DNA from: Cloacibacterium normanense
GTDB taxonomy: Bacteria > Bacteroidota > Bacteroidia > Flavobacteriales > Weeksellaceae
DNA length: 64,000 bases
Reading direction: 5' to 3'
NCBI RefSeq assembly: GCF_002943105.1
Contig: NZ_PTPZ01000002.1
Location: forward strand, 273,582-337,581
The position numbers and the translations under genes were made by a program. How positions within the stretch are numbered: the first letter of the stretch is position 1; the number at the start of each line of letters is the position of its first letter. Positions 24,864 through 33,435 of the stretch are shown here, piece after piece. A model generated the notes under the pieces. That model made no database searches and was not told the origin of the DNA. It saw only the letters and a list, made by a program, of their open reading frames with translations.

Positions 24864-25769
24864 TTACAAAATAGGAATGCAGAAATCTACCAAACACTTT
24901 TTCTCTGGGTGTTCTTGGTAATCATTATGGTAAATTTCATAAGGACATTCTTTTCTGAACTGATGTCCGTTTTCGTTCATCCAAAGGAAAAGTGCGTTCC
25001 AAGCAGTTTCGAATTCGGGAAGCGTAATTTCTTGTCGTGAAACGATATATTTCCCTTTTGGCAAAATTTCTAGGAAAACTTCGCCTTCATTTTTGATGGC
25101 TTCTTCTAGCAACATTCCTGCATGAATTCTCACTTTATTGGGAGCAGTAACTTTGAAACTATCGTGATAAATGGTAATCATTTTCACATTTTCTCTGGGG
25201 AAAATATTTTTAGAAATAGCCCAAGAAATAAGGGTGTTGTAAGCGTTCCCTATATTTTGTACACCAATGCTTAATACTGATGCAATCTGCATTTCTGGCA
25301 TTTCTTTTATTTGGATATTGGCTTTATTTTCCATAAAAAATTTCATTTGTTCTAGTTGGTAAAGATATTGCTCGAAAACGACTTCTTTTTGTCCGATATT
25401 ACTGATAATGGTTTGAATTTTCTTAAAATTTTCTGGCGAATTTTTTCTAAAAGCAGCAGGAGAAATCCCGAAGTGCTTTTTGAAGGTTTTACCAAAAGTA
25501 GAATGGCTATTGAATCCTATTTCCAAGAAAATCTCTTCTAAAGATTTTTCTTTTTTCAAAGAAAGCATCATGGCAGCTTTTTCCATGCGTTTTCTGGTGA
25601 TGTAACCTAGCAAAGTTTCACGGGTAACTGCACGGAAAATTCTATGAAAATGAAAAGGTGAGTAGTAGCCAATTTTTGCGAGTTTTTCCAGAGGAAGTTC
25701 ATCGTCCAAATGTTGGTCAATGTAATCTAAAACCTTTCTAATTCTTGCAAGATGTTCTTGTGAAGTCAA
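24864..25769 (-). CDS. AraC-family regulator with GyrI-like effector domain
   Basis: About 301 residues from a TTG start at 25769 (LTSQEHLARIRKVLDYID). Two helix-turn-helix units make the AraC domain (about 1-105, with GYYSPFHFHRIF and GFNSHSTFGKTFKKHFGISPAAFR); the C-terminal part (about 145-301) is a GyrI-like/SRPBCC-type ligand-binding domain. An ATG frame extends to 25841 but crosses both a promoter and a terminator hairpin, so I reject it. The gene ends 7 nt before the distal LytTR-type site of the TonB promoter. Ligand unknown. Confidence 0.8.
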   Translation of the reverse strand: MTSQEHLARIRKVLDYIDQHLDDELPLEKLAKIGYYSPFHFHRIFRAVTRETLLGYITRKRMEKAAMMLSLKKEKSLEEIFLEIGFNSHSTFGKTFKKHFGISPAAFRKNSPENFKKIQTIISNIGQKEVVFEQYLYQLEQMKFFMENKANIQIKEMPEMQIASVLSIGVQNIGNAYNTLISWAISKNIFPRENVKMITIYHDSFKVTAPNKVRIHAGMLLEEAIKNEGEVFLEILPKGKYIVSRQEITLPEFETAWNALFLWMNENGHQFRKECPYEIYHNDYQEHPEKKCLVDFCIPIL

Positions 25770-25783
25770 ACGATTATTTTTTA

Positions 25784-25812
25784 CAAATATAAAACTAAAA
25801 ACCACAGCGCAA
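25784..25812 (-). promoter_or_regulatory. Full promoter of the AraC-family gene
   Basis: TTG (minus strand, 25812-25810), 18-bp spacer, TATATTTG (25791-25784). It lies 15 nt upstream of the proposed TTG start codon. Confidence 0.75.
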
Positions 25813-25841
25813 TGGTCTATTCTTGCTCTTATAAAATGCAA

Positions 25842-25869
25842 AAAACTCGAAGACGAATCCTCGAGTTTT
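25842..25869 (-). terminator. Terminator of the GLPGLI gene
   Basis: AAAACTCGA (25842-25850) and TCGAGTTTT (25861-25869), 10-nt loop, with a T-run on the minus strand, 30 nt beyond the GLPGLI stop codon. Confidence 0.75.
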
Positions 25870-25899
25870 CTGTTACAAAAGTTTAATATGAAGGGAATT

Positions 25900-26787
25900 T
25901 TATTTTTTCGCTTTTTCTGGAGTGTAGATTTCTACGGTATTATTGCTTGCGTTGTAGAAATCTTTAATTGATTTTTCTTGATCACTCATCATTTCGCCCA
26001 TCGTTTTATCATTTCCTGGCATTTTCATCGCTTTCATTTCTGGAGTGATTTGTGCTCTTATCGATGCAAAAGGATCTTTTTTATATTCCTCAAAAGAAGA
26101 TTCAAATTTATCTCTGTTGATAATCGTTACATCATTTCTCGCACCAAACTGTGCCGATAGTTTTTCGCTGTAAGAAAGTTCTTCAAATTCTTTTAGCGGT
26201 TTATTCGCTGTTAAAACCCAAGAGAAATTTTTCTCAGCATCTTCTATTTTTACGATTAATCCTGGTAAACCAGAGAATTTATACGGACCATCAGGGAAAG
26301 GAATAGATTCTGTAAACCAAGCCGTCCATTTTCTTCCACCAAATTCTGTGGTAGCTTTTTGAGCTTCGTATTCTCCTATTTTTTGTTTATCGTTTGATAT
26401 TTTCCAGTTGAATTTTGGTTCTTCATTATATCCAAAAACAGAATTTAGCATTCTTTCGCTAAAGTTTACCTTCATGGTAGGATATTCTTTAGTGATTTTA
26501 TAAGCAAATTTTGGCATTTGGAAAGACTTTGATAAATCTTTGAAAACACCTGCTTTTTGCATTTTTTCAACTTCAATTTTTAGAACAGAATCCTGTGAAA
26601 CCGTCAAGTAATCTCTATAAAGTGATTTTTTATCGGTTACGTCTAGAATCATAACCGCTTTTTGTAAAGAGTCTATTCCTTTTTTGGGTTTAAAGGTTAA
26701 TTCATAAAAAAATCTGTTTGCAGATTGTGCGTTTGCAAGAGTTACTAAAAACAATAAAGCAAAGCTTAAAGATTTATACCATTTCAT
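25900..26787 (-). CDS. GLPGLI family secreted protein
   Basis: 295 residues with signal peptide MKWYKSLSFALLFLVTLANA. It shows the naming motif in FSGLPGLIVK at residues 171-180 inside GPYKFSGLPGLIVKIED, preceded by AWFTESIPFPDGPYKF as is usual. The family is abundant in Bacteroidota and has no known activity; it is often near TonB receptors. Single gene with its own terminator, divergent from the DUF885 gene. Confidence 0.92.
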   Translation of the reverse strand: MKWYKSLSFALLFLVTLANAQSANRFFYELTFKPKKGIDSLQKAVMILDVTDKKSLYRDYLTVSQDSVLKIEVEKMQKAGVFKDLSKSFQMPKFAYKITKEYPTMKVNFSERMLNSVFGYNEEPKFNWKISNDKQKIGEYEAQKATTEFGGRKWTAWFTESIPFPDGPYKFSGLPGLIVKIEDAEKNFSWVLTANKPLKEFEELSYSEKLSAQFGARNDVTIINRDKFESSFEEYKKDPFASIRAQITPEMKAMKMPGNDKTMGEMMSDQEKSIKDFYNASNNTVEIYTPEKAKK

Positions 26788-26937
26788 TTTTTAAATTTTA
26801 TTAATTAGTAAGAGATTTTATTCTTTGTTACAAAAAATTATGAAAAAAATTACTCTTGATGCTTTAAAACTATTTTTTTATGATTTTAAAATCCACATTT
26901 ACAGATAATTTATATTTTTGTTTAAAATTTAAGACAA

Positions 26938-28728
26938 ATGAGATTCTTTAGAGCGCCTATTTTAGGAATATTTGCAATGATGCTTTTCGTTATCAGTTGT
27001 AAAAAATCAGACATTGCTTTGCCGAAATCCGAAGCCAATATAGACAGCATTGCTTCTAAATATTATGAAGGTTACCTGAAAATGTTTCCTCTGGAAGCTA
27101 CTATGCAAGGCGATAATAGATATAATGACCAATTGCCAAATGCGATCAGTCAGGATTTTATTTCTAAAGAAATCGGTTTCTATACCGAAACTCAAAAAAA
27201 GTTGCAAACACTTGATTATGAATCTCTTTCTGATAAAGACAAAACCGTTTATGATGTTTTAGATTTTACCTTAAAAGATAAGATTGAGAAATATGCGTAT
27301 CATCCAGAACTGATGCCTTTTAACCAATTTGAAGGTTTGCCATTAGATTTTCCATTGTTAGGAAGCGGAGATGGAAATCAACCGTTTAAAACGACCAAAG
27401 ATTATGATAATTTCTTGAAAAGAATTGATGCTTTTGCGGTTTGGATGAACACTGCCGAAAAGAATTTCAGAGATGGAATGAAACAAAATGTGATGCTTCC
27501 CAAAAAACTGGTGGTGAAAATGATTCCTCAAATGAGAGGTGAAGAAATTATTTCTGAAAATTTTGATAAAAATATTTTCTACGGACCAATCAAAAAAATT
27601 CCAGCCAATTTTTCTGCCGCGGATAAACAAAAGTACACCGTACTTTATCAAAACGCCATCAAAACGAAAATTATTCCTGCCTACCAAAGAATGGGAGATT
27701 TTCTAGAAAAAGAATATTTGCCAAAAGCGAGAAATACAGATGGAATTAACGCTATTCCAAATGGAAGCAATATTTATACTTATCTCGCAAAATCTTGGAC
27801 TACCACTAATCTTACTCCCGATGAAATCAATAAAATTGGGTTGAGAGAAGTAGCCATGTTAAGAGCAGAAATGGAGAAAGTAAAAACTCAATTAGGTTTC
27901 AAAGGAACGCTCGAACAATTTTTAGTAAGCCTAAAAACGGATAAAAAAGCAATGCCTTATAAAACGCCAGAAGAAGTAATTGCCGTATTTAATGGAATTT
28001 TAAAGAAAATAGAGCCAAAGCTTCCAACGATGTTTAGTCAATCTCCTAAAACACCGTTTGAAATCAGAAGAACCGAAAAATTTAGAGAAGCAAGTGCAAG
28101 TGCAGAATACAAACCGGGTTCTGCAGATGGAAGCAGACCGGGAATTTTTTACACACCAATTCCAGATGCTACTCAATATAATGTAACCAATGGTTTCGAA
28201 TCTTTATTCTTGCACGAAGCAATTCCGGGACATCATTATCAGGTTTCGCTTCAACAAGAAAACATGGAAATTCCTAAATTCATGAGATTTGGTTGGTTCG
28301 GAGCTTATGGAGAAGGTTGGGCGCACTATACCGAAACTTTAGGCCCAGAGTTTGGTTTGTACACCGATCCTTATCAAAAAATGGGTTATTTAAGTGATCA
28401 AATGTTGCGTGCAGTTCGATTGGTAGTAGATACAGGAATTCACACTGGAAAAATGACCAGAGAAGAAGCAATAAAATATTATCTGAATAATATTTCTGAT
28501 TCTGAAGAAGGCGCAACTGCCGCAATTGAGCGTTATATGGCGATTCCGGGACAAGCATTAGGTTACAAAATCGGTTCGCTTAAATTTTTAGAATTAAGAG
28601 CTAAATATCAAAAAGAACTTGGTAAGAAATTTAGTTTGGCTAAATTCCATGATGAAATTCTGAACCAAGGATGTCTTCCATTATCCGTTTTAGAAAGAAA
28701 GATGGAACTTTGGGCAAAGAAACAGTAA
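26938..28728 (+). CDS. DUF885 family lipoprotein (putative metallopeptidase)
   Basis: 596 residues. Lipobox VISC gives lipid-modified Cys21, so it is membrane-anchored. The family motif HEAIPGHH begins at His426 and resembles a zinc-peptidase site; the following GEGWAHYTE and the C-terminal PGQALGYKIG are also conserved. DUF885 proteins are probable carboxypeptidase-like enzymes, but the substrate is unknown. A TATTTTTG box lies at 26913-26920. The next gene begins 1 nt after its stop codon, so the two are co-transcribed. Confidence 0.9.
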   Translation: MRFFRAPILGIFAMMLFVISCKKSDIALPKSEANIDSIASKYYEGYLKMFPLEATMQGDNRYNDQLPNAISQDFISKEIGFYTETQKKLQTLDYESLSDKDKTVYDVLDFTLKDKIEKYAYHPELMPFNQFEGLPLDFPLLGSGDGNQPFKTTKDYDNFLKRIDAFAVWMNTAEKNFRDGMKQNVMLPKKLVVKMIPQMRGEEIISENFDKNIFYGPIKKIPANFSAADKQKYTVLYQNAIKTKIIPAYQRMGDFLEKEYLPKARNTDGINAIPNGSNIYTYLAKSWTTTNLTPDEINKIGLREVAMLRAEMEKVKTQLGFKGTLEQFLVSLKTDKKAMPYKTPEEVIAVFNGILKKIEPKLPTMFSQSPKTPFEIRRTEKFREASASAEYKPGSADGSRPGIFYTPIPDATQYNVTNGFESLFLHEAIPGHHYQVSLQQENMEIPKFMRFGWFGAYGEGWAHYTETLGPEFGLYTDPYQKMGYLSDQMLRAVRLVVDTGIHTGKMTREEAIKYYLNNISDSEEGATAAIERYMAIPGQALGYKIGSLKFLELRAKYQKELGKKFSLAKFHDEILNQGCLPLSVLERKMELWAKKQ

Positions 28729-28729
28729 G

Positions 28730-29311
28730 ATGACTTCCAAAGAAATTTTTTCAGGGCAAATTTTAGAATTTGTAGATATTTCCGTTGAAGAATTAGAGAA
28801 ATTTTTCAATTCTTTTGAGAAAAGAAAATTAAAAAAAGGCGAATTTTTTATAGAAGAAAATACTTATTGTAAAGAAATTGGCTTTATTGTAAAGGGGTTC
28901 TTTAATTCATTTATTTTACAGGTAGATGGTACAGAAAAAACCGTTTGTTTCAATCTAGAAAAAGGTTTTTTGACTTCTTATGAAAGTTTCATGAATGATA
29001 AAAGATCAGATATTTCTATAAAAGCACTTGAAGATTCTGAAATTTTGGTGCTTAAGAAAAAAGATTATGTTCATTTAATTTCTCAAAACCCAAAATTAGA
29101 AAAACTTACCCTAAAGATTTTAGAACAAAGTCTTGAAGAAAAGTTGAAATATGTTTCTTTTTTGAACGAGATTAAAGCAAAAGATAAAATAAAAAAGTTT
29201 AAAACTATTCAACCAAATGTTTACAAAAGACTTACACAAGAACAACTTGCTGCTTTTCTAGGAATTACGAGAAGAACGGTTTCCCAAATCATCAATAATG
29301 AAGAATTTTGA
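28730..29311 (+). CDS. Crp/Fnr-family transcription regulator
   Basis: 193 residues: a cyclic-nucleotide-binding-type beta-roll (about 15-120) and a C-terminal winged helix with recognition region LTQEQLAAFLGITRRTVSQIINN. No cysteine cluster of Fnr type is seen, so it is not an oxygen-sensing Fe-S protein. It follows the DUF885 gene by 1 nt. Its stop codon lies within a perfect 24-bp dyad that could be its own operator. Confidence 0.9.
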   Translation: MTSKEIFSGQILEFVDISVEELEKFFNSFEKRKLKKGEFFIEENTYCKEIGFIVKGFFNSFILQVDGTEKTVCFNLEKGFLTSYESFMNDKRSDISIKALEDSEILVLKKKDYVHLISQNPKLEKLTLKILEQSLEEKLKYVSFLNEIKAKDKIKKFKTIQPNVYKRLTQEQLAAFLGITRRTVSQIINNEEF

Positions 29312-29354
29312 GAAATTTTTCTCAAAATGAAAGGAAACATTCTAATTACTTTTG
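29305..29354 (+). promoter_or_regulatory. 24-bp dyad and -7 box ahead of the MBL gene
   Basis: Perfect inverted repeat ATTTTGAGAAA-TT-TTTCTCAAAAT (29305-29328), overlapping the stop codon of the Crp/Fnr gene; then TACTTTTG (29347-29354), a full -7 match. The dyad centre (29316.5) is about 41 bp upstream of the expected start of transcription, the class II position for Crp/Fnr activators. It could also act as a weak terminator. Confidence 0.55.
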
Positions 29355-29365
29355 CCAAAAAAATT

Positions 29366-30031
29366 ATGAATTTAATTGCAAAAGAAGTTTATCAAATCCC
29401 GCTTTTATTTAGAAATAGCATTAATTGTTATCTAGTAGAAGGTTATGTAATAGATTCTGGTATCAAAAGTTCTTTTAATAAAATAAAAAAGAATTTATAT
29501 GGAAAAGATCTAAAAGGTCATGTGATAACCCATGCTCATCCAGATCATCAAGGAAGTTCTCATTTACTGTGTAAAACTTTCGATATTCCTTTTATTTGTA
29601 GTGAAAGGGATAAAGAAAACGCAGAATCAGGAGAAGTTACCTCAGAATATCCATCAAAAAATTTAGTAGAGAGATTTCAAATGAAGTTTTGGGCAGGAAC
29701 AGGATACACGGTTTCTAAAACGCTACGAGAAAATGATTATTTAGGAAGTTTCAGAGTTATAGAAACGCCAGGTCATTCTATGGGGCATATCTCTTTTTTT
29801 AGAGAAGAAGACGGAGTCCTTATTGCGGGTGATGTTGCCACAAACATGAATTTACTCACTACAATTCCTGGTTTACATCTTCCACCAAAAATGTTTACTA
29901 CAAATCAAGATTTAAACGTAAAATCACTTCAGAAACTATCAGCATTAAATCCCCAAATTATTTGTTTTGGACATGGACCAATTCTTTATAATAAGGATAA
30001 TATTTTCCAAAAATTTGTAGAAAAAATCTGA
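29366..30031 (+). CDS. MBL-fold metallo-hydrolase
   Basis: 221 residues. Zinc motif THAHPDH at 55-61, further ligands in ETPGHSMGHIS, the Asp in IAGDVA and a late FGHGP. Glyoxalase-II-like in general shape; the substrate is unknown. The ATG at 29366 is chosen: the longer frame from 29327 would translate across the -7 box. Convergent with nth, whose stop codon abuts its own (30031/30032). Confidence 0.88.
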   Translation: MNLIAKEVYQIPLLFRNSINCYLVEGYVIDSGIKSSFNKIKKNLYGKDLKGHVITHAHPDHQGSSHLLCKTFDIPFICSERDKENAESGEVTSEYPSKNLVERFQMKFWAGTGYTVSKTLRENDYLGSFRVIETPGHSMGHISFFREEDGVLIAGDVATNMNLLTTIPGLHLPPKMFTTNQDLNVKSLQKLSALNPQIICFGHGPILYNKDNIFQKFVEKI

Positions 30032-30652
30032 TTATTTCTCAAAAAGCATTTTCGTGAGGTAATCTTTCTCCTGATTTCCTCTGGCTGGAGAATATTCTCT
30101 GCCGTAGAAAATAATTTGAAGGTGAAGTTTATTCCAAGTTTCTTTTGGGAAAAGTTTTTTAGCGTCGTTTTCAGTTTGAACCACGTTTTTTCCTTCGGTT
30201 AATTTCCATTGTTTCATCAATCGATGAATGTGAGTGTCTACTGGGAAAGCAGGAACACCAAAAGCCTGACTCATTACTACACTTGCCGTTTTATGACCTA
30301 CTCCTGCTAAATTTTCTAAATCTTCAAAATTAGAGGGAACTTCGCCGTCATGTCTTTCTAGAAGTTGATTGGCCATCAATTTTAGATTTTTGGCTTTGGT
30401 GGTAGAAAGTCCGATTTCTTTAATTAATTCCTTGATTTCAACTTCTTCCAATTCTGCCATTTTTTCTGGATTGGGAGCTACAGAAAACAATTTGGGAGTT
30501 ACTTCGTTTACTTTTTTATCAGTAGTTTGCGCAGAAAGTGCAACAGCAACCAATAGTTCATAAGCATTTCTATGGTTCAGTGGAATAGGAACTTCGGGAT
30601 AGATTTTTTCTAACTCAGTCATTACTATTTTTGCACGCTCTTTTTTAGTCAT
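30032..30652 (-). CDS. nth: Endonuclease III without iron-sulfur cluster
   Basis: 206 residues; base-excision repair glycosylase/AP lyase of the HhH-GPD superfamily. The hairpin LAGVGHKTASVV carries the catalytic Lys121 and VDTHIHR the catalytic Asp139. The C-terminal C-x6-C-x2-C-x5-C cluster of classic Nth is missing: after LQIIFYGREYSPARG the chain ends in NQEKDYLTKMLFEK, and the protein has no cysteine at all. The catalytic residues suggest it is active. Divergent from bcp with overlapping promoters. Confidence 0.92.
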   Translation of the reverse strand: MTKKERAKIVMTELEKIYPEVPIPLNHRNAYELLVAVALSAQTTDKKVNEVTPKLFSVAPNPEKMAELEEVEIKELIKEIGLSTTKAKNLKLMANQLLERHDGEVPSNFEDLENLAGVGHKTASVVMSQAFGVPAFPVDTHIHRLMKQWKLTEGKNVVQTENDAKKLFPKETWNKLHLQIIFYGREYSPARGNQEKDYLTKMLFEK

Positions 30653-30658
30653 TTTCTG

Positions 30659-30676
30659 TAAATTTGAACAAAAATA
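30659..30676. promoter_or_regulatory. Face-to-face -7 boxes of nth and bcp
   Basis: TAAATTTG on the plus strand (30659-30666) serves bcp; TATTTTTG on the minus strand (30676-30669) serves nth. Both lie in a 30-bp spacer, so the two transcripts should overlap at their 5' ends. Confidence 0.6.
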
Positions 30677-30682
30677 AGCATT

Positions 30683-31129
30683 ATGTTAAAAATAGGTGAT
30701 ACACTTCCTACGTTTCAATTAGATAATCAAGATGGAAATCTGGTTAAATCTTCAGATTTCAAAGGGAAAAAATTGGTGGTTTTCTTTTACCCGAAAGCCA
30801 ATACGCCAGGTTGTACAGCAGAAGCTTGTAACCTTAATGAAAATATAGAATACTTAACGAAACAAGGCTTTACGATTTTGGGAATTTCAGCAGATCCTGT
30901 GAAAAATCAAAAGAAATTTCATGATAAATTCGGGTTTAAATATGATTTATTAGCTGACGAAAACCATGAAGTTTGTGAAAAATTCGGGGTGTGGCAACTC
31001 AAAAAATTCATGGGCAAAGAATTCATGGGAATTGTGAGAACTACCTTTTTATTTGATGAAAATTCTGTTTGTACAGGAGTCATCGAAAAAGTAGAAACCA
31101 AAAATCACGCAGCTCAGATTTTGAAGTAA
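30683..31129 (+). CDS. bcp: Thioredoxin-dependent thiol peroxidase (Bcp/PrxQ)
   Basis: 148 residues. Peroxidatic Cys44 in NTPGCTAEAC and the resolving Cys49 five residues on, the atypical 2-Cys PrxQ arrangement. Reduces hydrogen peroxide and organic peroxides in the cytoplasm. It shares its promoter region with nth, so peroxide defence and oxidative DNA repair start back to back. Confidence 0.95.
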   Translation: MLKIGDTLPTFQLDNQDGNLVKSSDFKGKKLVVFFYPKANTPGCTAEACNLNENIEYLTKQGFTILGISADPVKNQKKFHDKFGFKYDLLADENHEVCEKFGVWQLKKFMGKEFMGIVRTTFLFDENSVCTGVIEKVETKNHAAQILK

Positions 31130-31141
31130 TCTTTTTTACAT

Positions 31142-31230
31142 TGTCATTCTGAACGAAACGTATTGAAGTGAAGAATCTGTTCTATATTAAAGAGATTCTT
31201 CATTCCGTTTCACTTCATTTCAGAATGACA
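31142..31230. repeat. Long intergenic hairpin with GTCATTCTGA ends; likely bidirectional terminator
   Basis: Outer arms TGTCATTCTGAA (31142-31153) and TTCAGAATGACA (31219-31230) are perfect; inner arms GAAGAATCT (31170-31178) and AGATTCTTC (31193-31201) are perfect. It lies between convergent bcp and a GNAT gene. A partial copy (GTCATTCTGAGTGAAGTGAA then GAAGAATCT) is at about 19197-19231. This kind of repeat is scattered in Bacteroidota spacers. Confidence 0.7.
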
Positions 31231-31241
31231 GATAATTTTAT

Positions 31242-31754
31242 TTAAATATCAGCTTCGAAATACAATAATTCTTCTGGATCACCATCCATGAAGAATTTTT
31301 TTTGGAATTTTAAACCTAGTTTTTCTAATAATTTTCTGGAAGCGTGGTTGTATTCTACCGTAATTCCGCCCAATTTATTGATGCCGAATTCTGTTTTTAC
31401 TATATTTTTGATGAAATTGGCACTTTCGTAGCCATAACCTTTCCCCTCAAATTGTGGCAAAAATGCAAAGCCAATATCAGGAGCATTATCTGTGTTTTCT
31501 CTTGCGTAAACTCCACAAGTTCCCATTTTAGAAGAATCTTCCTTTAGAATTACGGTGAAACTTCCGTAACCTAGTCTTTCAAACTGAGGAAAACATCTAT
31601 TGCGAATGTAGTTTTCGGCGTCTTCTGTGGTTCTTACGTTTCTGTCTCCAATATATTTGATGAAATTTTCAGAATTTAAAAGTTGAAGAATAAATTCGGC
31701 ATCCTCTAAATCTGTAGGTTTGAGTAAAAGTCTTTCGGTTTCGTAGGTTTTCAT
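31242..31754 (-). CDS. GNAT family N-acetyltransferase
   Basis: 170 residues of the RimJ/RimL-like group: ETERLLLKPTDLEDAEFILQLL at the N-terminus and an acetyl-CoA site near EGKGYGYESANFI, then YNHASRKLLEKLGLKFQKKF. Acceptor unknown. It starts 5 nt after the end of the antiporter gene on the same strand. Confidence 0.88.
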   Translation of the reverse strand: MKTYETERLLLKPTDLEDAEFILQLLNSENFIKYIGDRNVRTTEDAENYIRNRCFPQFERLGYGSFTVILKEDSSKMGTCGVYARENTDNAPDIGFAFLPQFEGKGYGYESANFIKNIVKTEFGINKLGGITVEYNHASRKLLEKLGLKFQKKFFMDGDPEELLYFEADI

Positions 31755-31759
31755 ATTAA

Positions 31760-32827
31760 TTAAGGATAAATTACAGTAAAAATATAAGCTGCTAAGTTCA
31801 CAAGTAAAACCACACCGTAAAGAATGTTGGTTTTTCCTCGACTGAGCGATAACATGGTGATAAAAATAGATAATCCCAGCAAAACCATCGATTTATAATC
31901 TAATCCTAAAACAAGGTCTAAATCAAAAATACTGCACACTACTGCAACTGCGGGAATGGTAAGTCCAATAGAAGCCAAAGCGGAACCTAAAGAAAGATTG
32001 AGGCTGGTCTGTAAATCATCTTTTCTGGCTGCTTTAATGGAAGCGATTCCTTCTGGTAATAAAATCACTGCTGCAATGATAACTCCAACCAAAGATTGTG
32101 GCAATCCTGCGTTTCTGATGATTGTTTCTATAGGTGTAGAGAGTTTTTTTGCCATTAATACTACAATTCCTAGACAGACCAATAAGGTAATAAAACTCAG
32201 AATACTTTCTTTTGCAGTAGGGACAGAAACTACTTCTTCTTTGTTATTGGGTAAAAAATAATTTCTATGTCTCACCGTTTGAACCAATAAAAATGTGCTG
32301 TAAATGGTGAGACAAGCTATGGAAACAAAAATCAATTGAGGTTGCGTATAAACAGGACCATTTATACTGGTCGTAAAATTAGGAAGAATAAGGGTAAGCA
32401 CTAAAATAGCAATCAAAGAAACGAGTAGGGAATTGGCGGAAGTTCTCGCAAAAAACTGTTCGTGAAATTTCACACTTCCTACCAATAAACTTAAACCTAA
32501 AACACCGTTTAAAATAAGCATTACCGCTGCGAAAACAGTATCTCTGGCGAGATGTGAGGTTTCTTTTCCTCCTGCTGTCATGAGCGAAATAATAAGTGCT
32601 ACTTCTATAATTGTAATGGAAATCGCCAAAACAATAGTTCCAAAAGGTTCACCAATTTTATGTGCGATGACTTCTGAATGGTGTACTGCAGAAAACACAC
32701 TTAACATTAAAAAAACGCCACAAAGCATTAAAATAACTGTACTGTCTGAATCGGGAGTTAAAAAGTAAATAACCCAAGCTAAAATAGGAGCAATAACCGT
32801 CCAATGGAAGAGTTTTTTTAATTTCAT
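31760..32827 (-). CDS. Calcium/cation:proton antiporter (ChaA/y4hA-like)
   Basis: 355 residues, about ten membrane helices. Two Na/Ca-exchanger repeats with the key acidic stretches GEPFGTIVLAISITIIEVAL and GVIIAAVILLPEGIASIKAA. Exports calcium or sodium/potassium in exchange for protons, by family. Followed closely by the GNAT gene and preceded by a YdeI-like gene (16 nt), so likely one transcript of three. Confidence 0.88.
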   Translation of the reverse strand: MKLKKLFHWTVIAPILAWVIYFLTPDSDSTVILMLCGVFLMLSVFSAVHHSEVIAHKIGEPFGTIVLAISITIIEVALIISLMTAGGKETSHLARDTVFAAVMLILNGVLGLSLLVGSVKFHEQFFARTSANSLLVSLIAILVLTLILPNFTTSINGPVYTQPQLIFVSIACLTIYSTFLLVQTVRHRNYFLPNNKEEVVSVPTAKESILSFITLLVCLGIVVLMAKKLSTPIETIIRNAGLPQSLVGVIIAAVILLPEGIASIKAARKDDLQTSLNLSLGSALASIGLTIPAVAVVCSIFDLDLVLGLDYKSMVLLGLSIFITMLSLSRGKTNILYGVVLLVNLAAYIFTVIYP

Positions 32828-32843
32828 ACGCGTTTATATTTTG

Positions 32844-33320
32844 TTATATTCCTTTTTTACCTGCTAAAATCATTTCTATCAATTTTACCTTTCGGTTTTC
32901 TCTGGTTTCTGGTTTTTTGGCTTCGGTAATCCATCTCATGTATTCTTTCCGATGCGTGTAAGACATTTTCTGATACATTTCAAAAGCATCTTTGTTCTTT
33001 TCGAAAACTTCTAAAACATCTTCAGGAATTTCTACAATTTTTTCTTCTTGGTCTTCCCAAAGTTTCACCGTAACCTTATCCCCAAAAGTTTTCCCAAGTT
33101 GTTTTCTCACTTCTTGAGTTAATCCAAGTAGATGACCATCACTTTTCATTTTGGCAAGGCTTCCTCTGTATTCTACTTTTTCGTCAAGCAAAGCTTTGAT
33201 TTTTACCTGACCTTTTTTGCCAAATAATTCTTCTGTAGAGAAAGGAAAATCTACAAAGGTAGCATTCATAGTGCCATTTTGCTTAATTTCTGCTTCAAAA
33301 GTGATGTAATCCGTTGTCAT
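32844..33320 (-). CDS. DUF1905 / YdeI-OmdA family protein
   Basis: 158 residues: an N-terminal DUF1905 beta domain (about 1-90, FEAEIKQNGTMNATFVDFPF, GLTQEVRKQLGKTFGDKVTV) and a C-terminal YdeI/OmdA helical part (SYTHRKEYMRWITEAKKPETRENR). Members are linked to envelope-stress or bacteriocin protection without a known reaction. First gene of the unit running into the antiporter. Confidence 0.87.
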   Translation of the reverse strand: MTTDYITFEAEIKQNGTMNATFVDFPFSTEELFGKKGQVKIKALLDEKVEYRGSLAKMKSDGHLLGLTQEVRKQLGKTFGDKVTVKLWEDQEEKIVEIPEDVLEVFEKNKDAFEMYQKMSYTHRKEYMRWITEAKKPETRENRKVKLIEMILAGKKGI

Positions 33321-33435
33321 TTTATGAATTTTGAGAAAAAAGAAACGTTTAAAAAATTATGATTTCCTAAAAATAAGAAAATTTGAGTTTTTATAAAAGT
33401 TTTTTAAAAACTAAACGGAGTAAAAAGTAATAAAA

